The notes beneath the pieces were generated by a model. It did not search any database. It had not been told where the DNA came from and worked only from the letters and a program-made list of their open reading frames with translations. Below, in pieces: positions 8,203 through 15,637 of a stretch of DNA of 33,603 nt (positions within the stretch are counted from its first letter, which is position 1; every line of letters begins with the position of its first letter). Source of the DNA: Bacillota bacterium. Lineage in GTDB: Bacteria > Bacillota > Dethiobacteria > SKNC01. The stretch covers positions 1 to 33,603 of the forward strand of contig SKLX01000036.1 in assembly GCA_007121375.1 (NCBI GenBank), read 5' to 3'. The translations under genes and the position numbers were made by a program.

Positions 8203-8710
8203 TGCTACAGCCAAGAAACGGTACTTAAGTACAAAATAGCCCTCAACCAGTTCTTCTCATTTTCTGAAAAAGAAATTATGCAGGTTACTCCCCGGGACGT
8301 TAAGGGGTGGAAGGTTAGCTTAATGAAAAAGGGTTTAAAGCCCAGGAGTTCACAGCTGAAATTGTCAGCCCTAAAAAGCTTTTATGCATTTTTGTTGGAA
8401 GAAGAAATCCTGGACTATGATCCTAAAGTTGTTGTCTGAGAGGAGCGTAGAAAGCCAGTACCTTTTCCCCAATCCGAGGGGGAACCCATTGAGCCGTATG
8501 CGGGTGGAGCAGATATTTAAAAAGTACAGCGAACAATTGGGGTTTGATTTTAAGATAACCCCCCATGTTATGAGGCACACCTTTGCTACCCATCTGGTTG
8601 AAAAAGGTATGGATCTTAGATACGTTCAGGAGCTTTTGGGTCATAAAAAGATTAACTCCACCGGGATTTATACCAACCCCAGCGAAGAGTACAGAAAAGG
8701 GAGGGTTATA
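8203..8710 (+). pseudogene. Tyrosine recombinase relic 1 (5'-truncated, internal deletion and frameshift)
   Basis: Two pieces of a XerC/D-type recombinase are visible. From 8203 to about 8420, one frame encodes a SAM-like core-binding domain (ETVLKYKIALNQFFSF to EEEILDYDPK) with no start codon; it ends at a stop shortly after. From about 8420 another frame continues with the end of a catalytic domain: PHVMRHTFATHL with the second active-site Arg, LLGHKKIN with the His, and the nucleophile Tyr in STGIYTN. Box I with the first Arg and roughly 100 residues around it are missing. There is no stop before relic 2, so the second frame reads straight into it. Without the first Arg it cannot be an active recombinase. 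Confidence 0.82.
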
Positions 8711-9199
8711 ATGGTGGATAAATACTGGGTGCTAAAAAACGACAGCATAGACAAAGAGTCCTTGGAGATAGTAAATGATTACCTGCTAAGCAAGAAAGCT
8801 GCTAAGTTAGCAGAAACTACAGTAACAAGAAGTAAAAGGGAAATAGAAATCTTTTTGCTGGACTGTGGAAAGCCCATCAAAGAATTAACAAAAGAGGATG
8901 TGTTAAGCTATATTAATACTTCCATGAAAGGCCTGAAGGAAAAGTCGGTCAGGTGTAAAATATCCTTTTTGGATTGCCTTTTTAAATTCTGCCTGTTTGA
9001 AGGACACATTGATAAAAAGCTGATAAAAAGCCGCTGGAAACCGAAGTTGCCGAAATCTCTGCCAAAATATCTGGAAAAACAGGAGCAGGCCAAGTTAAAG
9101 CTAAAAGCAAATGAAGCGGGGCTGCGAAATGAGTTAATATATGAGCTCTTCCGCTCCACGGGCTGTCGACGCAGCGAAATATGGGGGCTGAGGCGGTGA
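8711..9199 (+). pseudogene. Tyrosine recombinase relic 2 (N-terminal half only)
   Basis: 162 codons from ATG 8711, with GGGAGGG five bases upstream, so the start looks original. It encodes an intact core-binding domain (about 20-110; TVTRSKREIEIF, then LTKEDVLSYIN) and runs into catalytic box I (FRSTGCRRSEIWGL). It stops a few codons later at TGA 9197-9199. The remaining catalytic residues (Lys, HxxR, His, Tyr) are lost. The break joins directly to relic 3, whose own box I follows within about 40 bases. This points to a deletion between neighbouring recombinase genes rather than programmed frameshifting, because box I is present twice. Confidence 0.82.
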
Positions 9200-9612
9200 T
9201 GGAGGCCCTTTATGCTACCGGGGCTAGGGCCAGCGAATTAATAAGCATTCGTCGGGAGGATGTCAACTGGGAAGACCGCTTTATCCGCATTAGAAAGGGT
9301 AAAGGAAAAAGGGAAAGACTGGTTTTCTTTTCCTCTGAATGTGGAGAAAGGCTGAAAGCATACCTGGCTACAAGAGAGGATGAAAAATCAAGTTTGTTTT
9401 TATACTCTAATGGGAGGCCCCTTAGATACCACAATATAAAGATATATTTTCGAAAGTGTCAGGACTCACTTGGTTTTATGGTTACGGCCCACAGGATCAG
9501 GCACACCCTGGCGGTAGAACTGGCAAGTAAAGGAATGGACATAAACGAGATCAGGGCTCTTTTGGGCCATGAGAATTTGAAGTATGCCAAAACTTATGCC
9601 CAGGCTCACTAA
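9199..9612 (+). pseudogene. Tyrosine recombinase relic 3 (catalytic domain only)
   Basis: From ATG 9199 (an in-frame ATG also lies at 9181) the frame encodes a full-looking catalytic domain: box I YATGARASEL, the beta-hairpin Lys region RKGKGKRERL, box II HRIRHTLA, LLGHENL, and the nucleophile Tyr in TYAQAH. It has no N-terminal core-binding domain and stops four residues after the Tyr, where family members usually continue for some 15 residues. The stop coincides with the edge of a 12-bp inverted repeat at 9612. ATG 9199 overlaps the relic 2 stop (TGATG). All active-site residues are present, but without the DNA-clamping domain function is doubtful. Confidence 0.8.
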
Positions 9613-9623
9613 TAGGGTCTTAA
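9612..9623 (+). repeat. 12-bp inverted repeat, left arm
   Basis: ATAGGGTCTTAA, the exact reverse complement of 10748-10759. The two arms bracket the toxin-antitoxin module and its A+T-rich flanks (1148 bp in all). Confidence 0.8.
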
Positions 9624-10047
9624 AAAATGAATATGATAAGTATTACTTGTAAAAGATGTCTGTTTTATAAAGACTGATTTAATTACTAATAGGTAGAGTT
9701 TTTATTTTTTTATAGGCTCCATCTAAGCTCGTTGTTGATATTTAGATAATAATCGAAGCTTTTTCTTAAGGAGTATAAATAAAAGTACACTTATAAATTC
9801 TTCCAATAACCGTAAATAAGCACGAAAAACGATAGTGACACTAACGGGCATTACCGTAATAAAATAGGCTTTATCCCGAGGTGTTTTACAAAAATATTTG
9901 TACTTTAACTTGAGAGTAGATTCTACTTCTATTTTTATCATAATAGGAATAGGAGATCTCTTTCAGTATATTACCAAAAAAAATTCCAACCCTATACGAT
10001 TTTATAATGTGCTATTGTTTGATGTAAAAATTTATGAGTAGCATTTT
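9624..10047. other. A+T-rich stretch without a supported gene
   Basis: About 420 bases between recombinase relic 3 and the toxin-antitoxin promoter. It is clearly richer in A+T than the rest of the window. I see no convincing gene, terminator or RNA. A 72-codon frame on the minus strand (9723-9941) lacks a ribosome binding site and recognisable family features. Confidence 0.6.
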
Positions 10048-10076
10048 TTGATTTAAACCATTAAATCTGATAAAAT
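10048..10076 (+). promoter_or_regulatory. Promoter of the toxin-antitoxin pair
   Basis: -35 TTGATT (10048-10053), a 17-base spacer, and -10 TAAAAT (10071-10076), 32 bases before the antitoxin start. Confidence 0.65.
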
Positions 10077-10108
10077 ATTTTTAAGCTATTAAGTGGGGGA
10101 GTGGTTAC

Positions 10109-10300
10109 TTGAATAATGAGTTTCTTTTCAAGGAGATTGAAAACTTACCAGAGCATTTAAAGGAAGAGTTGCTCAACTATATTCAATTCCTGAAAAGCAA
10201 GGCAGAAAAGGAAAGGTATGATCTGGCTTTAGCAAGCGAATCTTCGCTAAAAAAGGACTGGCTGAGGCCTGAGGAGGATGAAGCTTGGAGCGACTTGTAA
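10109..10300 (+). CDS. Antitoxin (DUF2281-like), partner of the MazF-type toxin
   Basis: 63 residues starting at TTG 10109, preceded by GGGGGAG. The N-terminus (about 1-35, FKEIENLPEHLKEELLNYIQFLKSK) has the pattern of the short DUF2281/VapB-like antitoxins. The acidic, Trp-containing C-terminus (RPEEDEAWSDL) is the kind of tail that wraps the toxin. It overlaps the toxin gene by 16 bases, the usual antitoxin-first arrangement with translational coupling. The product would neutralise the toxin and probably autorepress the promoter upstream. The family call rests on pattern recognition. Confidence 0.75.
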   Translation: MNNEFLFKEIENLPEHLKEELLNYIQFLKSKAEKERYDLALASESSLKKDWLRPEEDEAWSDL

Positions 10301-10614
10301 GAGGCGATGTTGTAGTTATACCTTTTCCTTTTTCTGATTTAACCCGGGCCAAGCGCCGCCCTGCACTTGTTTTAAGTGCACTGCCCGGGAATGATTTGAT
10401 TTTATGCCAGATTACCAGCCGAGAAGTCCGGGACATTTATGCTGTTGTCCTTCAAAATGAAAATTTTGAAAGTGGAAACCTCAACCGAACCAGCAATATT
10501 AGGCCCAATAGATTATTTACTGCTGATGCAAATATAGTGTTATACAAAGCTGGTCACCTTAAGACTAAAAAAATGCATGAAGTTTTAGAAGTAGTAATAA
10601 ATTTGTTTCGCTGA
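10285..10614 (+). CDS. MazF/PemK-family endoribonuclease toxin
   Basis: 109 residues from TTG 10285, with GAGGAGG at 10271-10277. It shows the PemK/MazF signature: RGDVVVIPFPFSDLTRAKRRPALVLS (residues 6-31, in pieces GDVVVIPFPFSD and RRPALVLS), then CQITS near 45 and the IRPNRLFT region near 70. MazF toxins cut mRNA at short motifs to halt growth. Length is normal and the frame is intact. It is the second gene of a two-gene operon in the mobile insert and could help maintain it. The cleavage specificity is unknown. Confidence 0.85.
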   Translation: MERLVRGDVVVIPFPFSDLTRAKRRPALVLSALPGNDLILCQITSREVRDIYAVVLQNENFESGNLNRTSNIRPNRLFTADANIVLYKAGHLKTKKMHEVLEVVINLFR

Positions 10615-10948
10615 TTTTTTGGCCCGATATATTTATTAATTTTTACACACAGATTAAAAGTTTGTTAAAGCTTTGGTTTCTCTATACAAACTTACAGCCA
10701 ACTTCTGCAATATTATTCTGGGTGTGACCTCCTCTAAAATTACTTGGTTAAGACCCTATAGCATGATATGTCATCATTTTTTGAATTATATCAGGGCTAT
10801 ACTGTGATTATTGAATTATCTTTCAAAAAATGCTATCATTAACTCGAGTTGCTTTATAGTTTTAAAAGTTAGGATTAAATTCAAGCTTATATTGGATAAA
10901 TAAAGTAAAAAAATCCTCATTTCTGAATTAAAAGGGATGTTTCTGTAG
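10615..10948. other. A+T-rich non-coding stretch with inverted-repeat arm
   Basis: 334 bases between the toxin and the right direct repeat. It contains the right arm of the 12-bp inverted repeat (10748-10759). I see no gene. A minus-strand frame at about 10654-10749, reading EEVTPRIILQKLAVSLYRET, might be a decayed coding remnant but is too short to assign. Confidence 0.6.
10748..10759 (-). repeat. 12-bp inverted repeat, right arm
   Basis: TTAAGACCCTAT, the exact reverse complement of 9612-9623. No target-site duplication is evident beside the two arms. Confidence 0.8.
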
Positions 10949-11115
10949 CCTATCTAGAAGGAAAACCTCTGGTTGAAGGCAGAAAATGGAGAGAGCTGGC
11001 AGTTTTTACCTTCCTCATGGCCCTGGGAATATACCTGAGCATTGGCCAGACAGTTGGTTTTACAATTGCCAACCCTACTCCCCTTCTGGAAAGGATATTC
11101 CGGGTGGAATTTTAA
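10949..11115 (+). pseudogene. 5'-truncated second copy of the D-like germination gene
   Basis: Encodes the last 54 or so residues of the 68-residue protein (YLEGKPLVEGRKWREL through RIFRVEF) with five residue differences from the intact copy, including I/V, K/R, A/I and P/A. The first 13 codons and the ribosome binding site are missing; a stop (TAG 10946-10948) lies immediately upstream. The stop codon at 11113-11115 overlaps the comEA stop on the other strand. This is the junction that the uninterrupted chromosome should once have had between the germination operon and comEA. Confidence 0.88.
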
Positions 11116-11127
11116 AAGACAATCATG
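10949..11127 (+). repeat. Right copy of 179-bp direct repeat
   Basis: Matches 7958-8136 with six substitutions and no gaps. It ends inside comEA, whose reading frame it completes. Confidence 0.95.
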
Positions 11128-11717
11128 TCCTTTATGTTTTCCAAAGTCTTTTCTCCAATTCCCGAAACCCGGGTTATTTCTTCAGGGGAACGGTAGGGGC
11201 CATTTTCTTCCCTATCCCTGAGAATGGCCCCGGCCCTGGCCGGCCCTATGCCTGGAAGTTTTTCCAGTTCCTCCTGGGAAGCAGTGTTTATATTAATTTT
11301 CCCATTAGAACTTCCGGAAGTTTCTACGGGGGGTATATAGTCTTCCCCCTCCAGGGGAATATAAACCTGGCTCCCGTCATAGAGGAGGGCTGCCAGGTTT
11401 ACCCCCTCCTGAAGGGCCTCATCATTAAACCCTCCTGCTTTCTCTACGGCATCCACCACCCTGGCCCCTTCTCTGAAACTATAAACCCCGGGATAATTCA
11501 CCCCTCCCGCTACATGAATAACAATTTCGCCGGGCTCATCAATTATTTCCTCTGCCTCCTGGAGAGGTTCATCAAAACCCTCCCCTGCCTTGATTATTTC
11601 CACTCCCCCCGTCTGAGAAGCAGCCCAGGACTGATAACCCCGGTACCCTATACCTGCTATGATTAACAAACCTAACACCATATAAAAACCATAATCCCGG
11701 AAGCTAAAAATCCTCAT
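11112..11717 (-). CDS. comEA: Competence protein ComEA, DNA receptor
   Basis: 201 residues. An N-terminal membrane anchor (about 10-27), an SLBB/soluble-ligand domain (about 63-121, VIHVAGGVNYPGVY), then a helix-hairpin-helix DNA-binding domain (about 138-200, INTASQEELEKLPGIG and ISGIGEK-like repeats). It binds incoming double-stranded DNA at the cell surface for uptake through ComEC. comEC, usually next to it, is not here; the gene instead runs convergently into the repeat that ends the mobile insert. AGGTGAAAGGG precedes the ATG. A terminator upstream separates it from leuS, so it should have its own promoter; TTCAGG-17-TATAAG is a weak candidate. Confidence 0.92.
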   Translation of the reverse strand: MRIFSFRDYGFYMVLGLLIIAGIGYRGYQSWAASQTGGVEIIKAGEGFDEPLQEAEEIIDEPGEIVIHVAGGVNYPGVYSFREGARVVDAVEKAGGFNDEALQEGVNLAALLYDGSQVYIPLEGEDYIPPVETSGSSNGKININTASQEELEKLPGIGPARAGAILRDREENGPYRSPEEITRVSGIGEKTLENIKDMIVF

Positions 11718-11809
11718 TCCCTTTCACCTCATCCTGTATTTTTTTATAATATATTCCCCTTATACCTTAATTTTCCTCTTTCCTGAACAAAGACCTTAAA
11801 TTTTTTTTC

Positions 11810-11853
11810 AAAAAAAAGGACACCCGGGAAATGCTCCCCATGTCCTTTTTTAT
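11810..11853 (-). terminator. Terminator between leuS and comEA
   Basis: An outer stem of about 11 bp (AAAAAAGGACA/TGTCCTTTTTT, 11812-11822 with 11841-11851) with an inner GGGGA/TTCCC-type pairing, T-rich on both strands. It lies 25 bases after the leuS stop. Confidence 0.88.
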
Positions 11854-11878
11854 ATATTACAGTTCTATTTATTTCTTT

Positions 11879-14365
11879 CTATTTAACTACCAGGTTAACC
11901 AGCTTGTTGGGAACGATGATTTCTTTAACAATCTCTTTTCCCTCCAGCTGAGATTGAATTTTAGGTAAAGATTTAGCAGTTTTTAAAAGCTCCTCCTTGC
12001 TGGAATCTGCGGAGACCACTACTTTATCCCTTACTTTTCCATTAATCTGGACCACTACCTCCACATCCGCAGCCTTCAATGCTTCCTGGTCATATCCCGG
12101 CCAGCTTTGCAGATGGACACTTTCCTCATGACCCAGGATACTCCACAGTTCCTCCGTAATATGAGGGGAAAAGGGGGCCAGGAGAAGGATTAAGTTGTTG
12201 GCTCCTTTTAAGAAAAGATTTTCTTTTATCTCCCCTGCTTCCACCTTATCCAGGTAGTGGTAAAGGGAATTTACCAGTTCCATAATGGCGCTGATGGCTG
12301 TGTTAAAATTAAATCTTTCCTGGACATCCTCGCTGACCCTTTTAACGGCAGAATTAATCATCTGGTAGACTTCCCTTTCCAGGGAGTTAAGCTCATTTAC
12401 CTTGATCGATTCCTGGTGGGATTTCCTTAAAAGGTCCCTATTATCGTTAACCAGTCTCCAGACCCGGCGCAGGAAGCGGTAGCAGCCCTCTACCCCCTTG
12501 TCGCTCCAATCCAGGTCCTTCTCAGGAGGAGCGGCAAAAAGAATAAAAAGCCTTCCCGTATCAGCCCCATACTTCTCCACTATTTCATCGGGAGTAACCA
12601 CGTTTCCCTTGGATTTAGCCATTTTAGCTCCATCCTTATAAACCATTCCCTGGGCCAGGAGTCGGGAAAAAGGCTCTGTTATTCCGGTAAGACCCGCGTC
12701 ATAAAGGACCTTGGTAAAAAATCGGGAATACATAAGGTGAAGGATAGCATGTTCAATACCACCTATATACTGGTCCACGGGAAGCCAGTAATCTACCTCT
12801 TCCCTTTCAAAGGGTAAATCCTCTGAAAAAGGACTGGCATATCTCAAGAAATACCAGGAGGAACAAACAAAGGTATCCATAGTATCTGTTTCCCTCTGGC
12901 CTTCTCCACCGCACTGGGGGCAGGAAACCCTTTTAAACTCCTCCAGGGTTTTAAGGGAAGACTGGCGGGAGCTTTCAAACTCCACCTCCAGGGGAAGGTG
13001 CACTGGCAGGTCTTCATAAGGCACAGGGACTGTGCCGCAGCTGTCACAGTAAATGACAGGGATGGGAGCCCCCCAGTAACGCTGCCTGGAAACCAGCCAG
13101 TCCCGGAGGCGGTAACTTACATCTTGCCTCCCCCAGCTGTTTTCTTCCAGGTAAGCAGTTATTTTACCAATACATTCCCGGGAATCCATACCGTCGAAGG
13201 GCCCCGAATTAACCATAATTCCAGGCTCCTCATAGGCCTCTATCATTTCCTCGGAGATTAGATCTTGATCTGGCGGCTTTATTACCAGTTTTACAGGCAG
13301 GTTGTATTTTTTAGCAAAGATAAAGTCCCTTTGATCATGGGCCGGGACAGCCATTATGGCACCGGTACCGTAGCTCATAAGAACATAGTTTCCAACCATA
13401 ATGGGTATTTCCTCCCCGTTAAGGGGATTTATACAGTATGCACCGGTAAAAATCCCCAGCTTCTCTGTTTCAGCCGAGGCCCTGTCAATTTCACTAACCC
13501 TTCTCATCTCCTCCACAAAGCTTAAAACTTCCTTTTCCCGGGAAGTGCCTTCTACCATCTCTTTTACATAAGGGTGCTCGGGAGCTAATACCATGTAGGT
13601 GACCCCATAAAGGGTATCGGGCCTGGTGGTGAAAACATTGATTACCTTTGAGGAATCTTTTACGGGAAAATTAACTTGTGCACCCTCACTGCGGCCTATC
13701 CAGTTTCTTTGCATAATTTTAACCCGTTCCGGCCACCCCTCCAGGATATCCAGATCCCCCAAAAGGCGGTCAGCATAACGGGTTATGGCAAAAAACCACT
13801 GCTCCAGGTCCTGGGGGGACACCCGGGTACCACACCTCCAGCAGACATTATCTATAACCTGTTCGTTGGCCAAAACAGTTTCACACTGGGAGCACCAGTT
13901 TACTGCTGCCTTTTCTTTATAGGCCAGGCCCATTTCATACAGCTTTAGAAAAAGCCATTGGGTCCATTTGTAGTAATCGGGGTAGCAGGTAGTAACTTCC
14001 CGTTCCCAGTCATAGCTAAGGCCCAGGGAGTCTTGCTGCTTCTTCATAAAAGCGATATTTTCATCCGTCCAGCGGGCAGGATGGACCTTATGCTGAATGG
14101 CAGCATTTTCTGCGGGAAGTCCAAAGGCGTCCCATCCCATGGGATGAAGAACATTAAACCCTTTCATCCTGAAAAAGCGGGCTAAAACATCCCCGATGGA
14201 ATAAACCCTCATATGACCCATATGGAGTTTCCCTGAGGGGTAGGGAAACATCTCCAGGACATAATACTTTTTCCTTCCCGGGTCAATCCTGGTTTGATAA
14301 AAATTATTATCTTCCCAAATCCTTTGCCACTTGGGTTCAATTTCTTTTGGATTGTAATCTGACAC
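11879..14365 (-). CDS. leuS: Leucyl-tRNA synthetase
   Basis: 828 residues, normal for bacterial LeuRS. It charges tRNA-Leu. HMGH signature at 48-51 (PSGKLHMGHMR); editing domain with TTRPDTLYG; zinc-type CxxC pairs (WCSQC, CWRCG); catalytic-loop signature GAKMAKSKGNVV. The last reads KMAKS instead of the usual KMSKS. The C-terminal anticodon-binding and LeuRS-specific domains are complete. Start is GTG 14365, with AGGAGG eight bases upstream. It follows a hairpin with a T-run that can refold, so its expression may be attenuated; no T-box motif is present in the short leader. Confidence 0.96.
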   Translation of the reverse strand: MSDYNPKEIEPKWQRIWEDNNFYQTRIDPGRKKYYVLEMFPYPSGKLHMGHMRVYSIGDVLARFFRMKGFNVLHPMGWDAFGLPAENAAIQHKVHPARWTDENIAFMKKQQDSLGLSYDWEREVTTCYPDYYKWTQWLFLKLYEMGLAYKEKAAVNWCSQCETVLANEQVIDNVCWRCGTRVSPQDLEQWFFAITRYADRLLGDLDILEGWPERVKIMQRNWIGRSEGAQVNFPVKDSSKVINVFTTRPDTLYGVTYMVLAPEHPYVKEMVEGTSREKEVLSFVEEMRRVSEIDRASAETEKLGIFTGAYCINPLNGEEIPIMVGNYVLMSYGTGAIMAVPAHDQRDFIFAKKYNLPVKLVIKPPDQDLISEEMIEAYEEPGIMVNSGPFDGMDSRECIGKITAYLEENSWGRQDVSYRLRDWLVSRQRYWGAPIPVIYCDSCGTVPVPYEDLPVHLPLEVEFESSRQSSLKTLEEFKRVSCPQCGGEGQRETDTMDTFVCSSWYFLRYASPFSEDLPFEREEVDYWLPVDQYIGGIEHAILHLMYSRFFTKVLYDAGLTGITEPFSRLLAQGMVYKDGAKMAKSKGNVVTPDEIVEKYGADTGRLFILFAAPPEKDLDWSDKGVEGCYRFLRRVWRLVNDNRDLLRKSHQESIKVNELNSLEREVYQMINSAVKRVSEDVQERFNFNTAISAIMELVNSLYHYLDKVEAGEIKENLFLKGANNLILLLAPFSPHITEELWSILGHEESVHLQSWPGYDQEALKAADVEVVVQINGKVRDKVVVSADSSKEELLKTAKSLPKIQSQLEGKEIVKEIIVPNKLVNLVVK

Positions 14366-14403
14366 CCTTCTCGCCTCCTGTAGCTTAAATATTAGATATA
14401 TGT

Positions 14404-14443
14404 AAAAAACTCCCGCCTATCAGGGCGAGAGCATTTATCTCGC
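14404..14443 (-). terminator. Terminator/possible attenuator in front of leuS
   Basis: Minus strand: stem CTCTCGCC/GGCGGGAG (one T-G wobble), 6-base loop, then TTTTTT. The 5' half of this stem can instead pair with an upstream GCGAGA (14438-14443) to form GCGAGA-N7-TCTCGC, which excludes the terminator. It could simply end the yqeK-rsfS transcript, or serve as a leuS leader switch. Confidence 0.75.
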
Positions 14444-14503
14444 TATATGACTCAAGTTTTTAATGGTTAATTAATGCTGAACATCCTCCTGAAGTATCTA
14501 TTG

Positions 14504-14893
14504 TTATTCGGCTGTATCTGCAAAACTAATGGAATTAAGGGAATTATCTTCAGGATAAATCTGGGAGGAATTCTTCCACAAACGCTCCAGGTTATAAAAA
14601 CTTCGAACATCTGGCTGGAATATGTGTATTACTACTTCTCCAAAGTCCAGGAGAACCCACATCCCATCCCGGTATCCCTCCTGCCTTAAGAGGACATATT
14701 TATGCTCGTCCAGCTTTTCCACTAAATGGTCGGCAATGGCTTTAACCTGTAAGGCTGTATTTCCCGAACAAATAATAAAGTAATCGGCAACTAATGAGAT
14801 TTTTCTTATGTCACAAACCACCACATCTATTGCCTTTTTTTCTTCAGCCAGGTTAACGGCTTTTGAAGCTAAATTCTTAGCCGTTTGGTTCAC
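14504..14893 (-). CDS. rsfS: Ribosomal silencing factor RsfS
   Basis: 129 residues, DUF143/Iojap family. It binds L14 and blocks subunit joining when nutrients are scarce. The family signature is visible: VVVCDIRKISLVADYFIICSG (about residues 24-44, in two pieces), then EGYRDGMWVLLDFGEVVIHIF. Start is GTG 14893 behind AAGGAGGGG. The C-terminal tail beyond about residue 110 is polar and variable. It follows yqeK by 70 bases, the standard Firmicute pairing. Confidence 0.93.
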   Translation of the reverse strand: MNQTAKNLASKAVNLAEEKKAIDVVVCDIRKISLVADYFIICSGNTALQVKAIADHLVEKLDEHKYVLLRQEGYRDGMWVLLDFGEVVIHIFQPDVRSFYNLERLWKNSSQIYPEDNSLNSISFADTAE

Positions 14894-14963
14894 AAAACCC
14901 CTCCTTAATAATTATTGTTTTAAGCCCTTATATTATGTATTATACAATATTCCGCCAGTTCTG

Positions 14964-15551
14964 TTAACTACCTTTCTTGAATATCTTGTCCCTACCTGAG
15001 AGAATGTAATTTCTAAAATCCACCGAATCGGAGTGCAGAAGCAGGCCCCTGTCCAGGACATACCTGATGGTTTGATCCAGGGCCAGGAGAAGGGCCTCTT
15101 CCAGGTCTTGAAAGGCCGCTTCCCTTATTTCTTCTACTCCAGGATAGGAGCGGTTTTCTTCTATATAATCAGCCAAAAACACCAGGCAGGCAAGCTTTCC
15201 CATGGAAGCTTTTCCCGTGGTGTGGAACCTGATGGCTTCTATTATATCTTTATCTTCTATCCCCAAGTCTTTTTTTACCAGCAAGGCTCCCAGGGGGCCA
15301 TGAAGCAGGTCAGGGTTTTCTTTTTCTATCGGGGATATTTCTATTTTCATATCAAGGGCTATTTCCAGGAGTTCTTCCGGGGAATGTTTTTTACCGTAAT
15401 CATGGAGAAGGCCTGCCACCTCCGCCTTCTTTTCATCTTCACCATAATGGGATGCCAATTTCTGGGAGACTTTTTTTACTCCCAGGGAATGACAATATCT
15501 TTCCCTGGATAAAGCTTTCTCTATAATTTTTTCTAAATCTCTTGGCTCCAT
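14964..15551 (-). CDS. yqeK: HD-domain bis(5'-nucleosyl)-tetraphosphatase (YqeK)
   Basis: 195 residues. A symmetrical Ap4A hydrolase of the HD superfamily that clears the alarmone Ap4A. Metal ligands visible: H21 (YCHSLGV), the HD pair in LLHDYGKK (about 49-50), a further His in LLHGPLGA and another in RFHTTGKA. YqeK normally sits between nadD and rsfS, as here, though an RRM gene is interposed. AGGTGATAAC precedes ATG 15551. Confidence 0.92.
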   Translation of the reverse strand: MEPRDLEKIIEKALSRERYCHSLGVKKVSQKLASHYGEDEKKAEVAGLLHDYGKKHSPEELLEIALDMKIEISPIEKENPDLLHGPLGALLVKKDLGIEDKDIIEAIRFHTTGKASMGKLACLVFLADYIEENRSYPGVEEIREAAFQDLEEALLLALDQTIRYVLDRGLLLHSDSVDFRNYILSGRDKIFKKGS

Positions 15552-15607
15552 GTTATCACCTGCCGGTATTACATTTCGACAACTCCGAGTATTCTACCTG
15601 CAGGCCA

Positions 15608-15637
15608 CAATAAAAAAGGCAACTTTACGCTGCCTTT
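15608..15637 (-). terminator. Terminator after the RRM gene
   Basis: A 7-bp stem AAAGGCA/TGCCTTT (15615-15621 with 15631-15637) with a 9-base loop, followed by a T-run. The stem begins within the stop codon of the RRM gene. Confidence 0.85.

Noticed and set aside
9100..9260. Programmed frameshift joining recombinase relics 2 and 3 into one enzyme
   Set aside because: Catalytic box I is encoded on both sides of the junction, so a frameshift product would have it twice; a deletion join is simpler.
9723..9941. A 72-codon minus-strand frame in the A+T-rich part of the insert
   Set aside because: No ribosome binding site and no family resemblance; A+T-rich sequence yields such frames by chance. 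One weak hydrophobic segment is not enough.
10654..10749. Minus-strand fragment reading EEVTPRIILQKLAVSLYRET before a stop
   Set aside because: It has a plausible protein-like composition, but no start, no family match, and it is too short to call even as a pseudogene.
10986..11666. A long plus-strand frame (226 codons) from the right repeat into comEA
   Set aside because: It lies antisense to the well-supported comEA gene and begins in an off frame of the D-like gene copy; its composition is a shadow of comEA.
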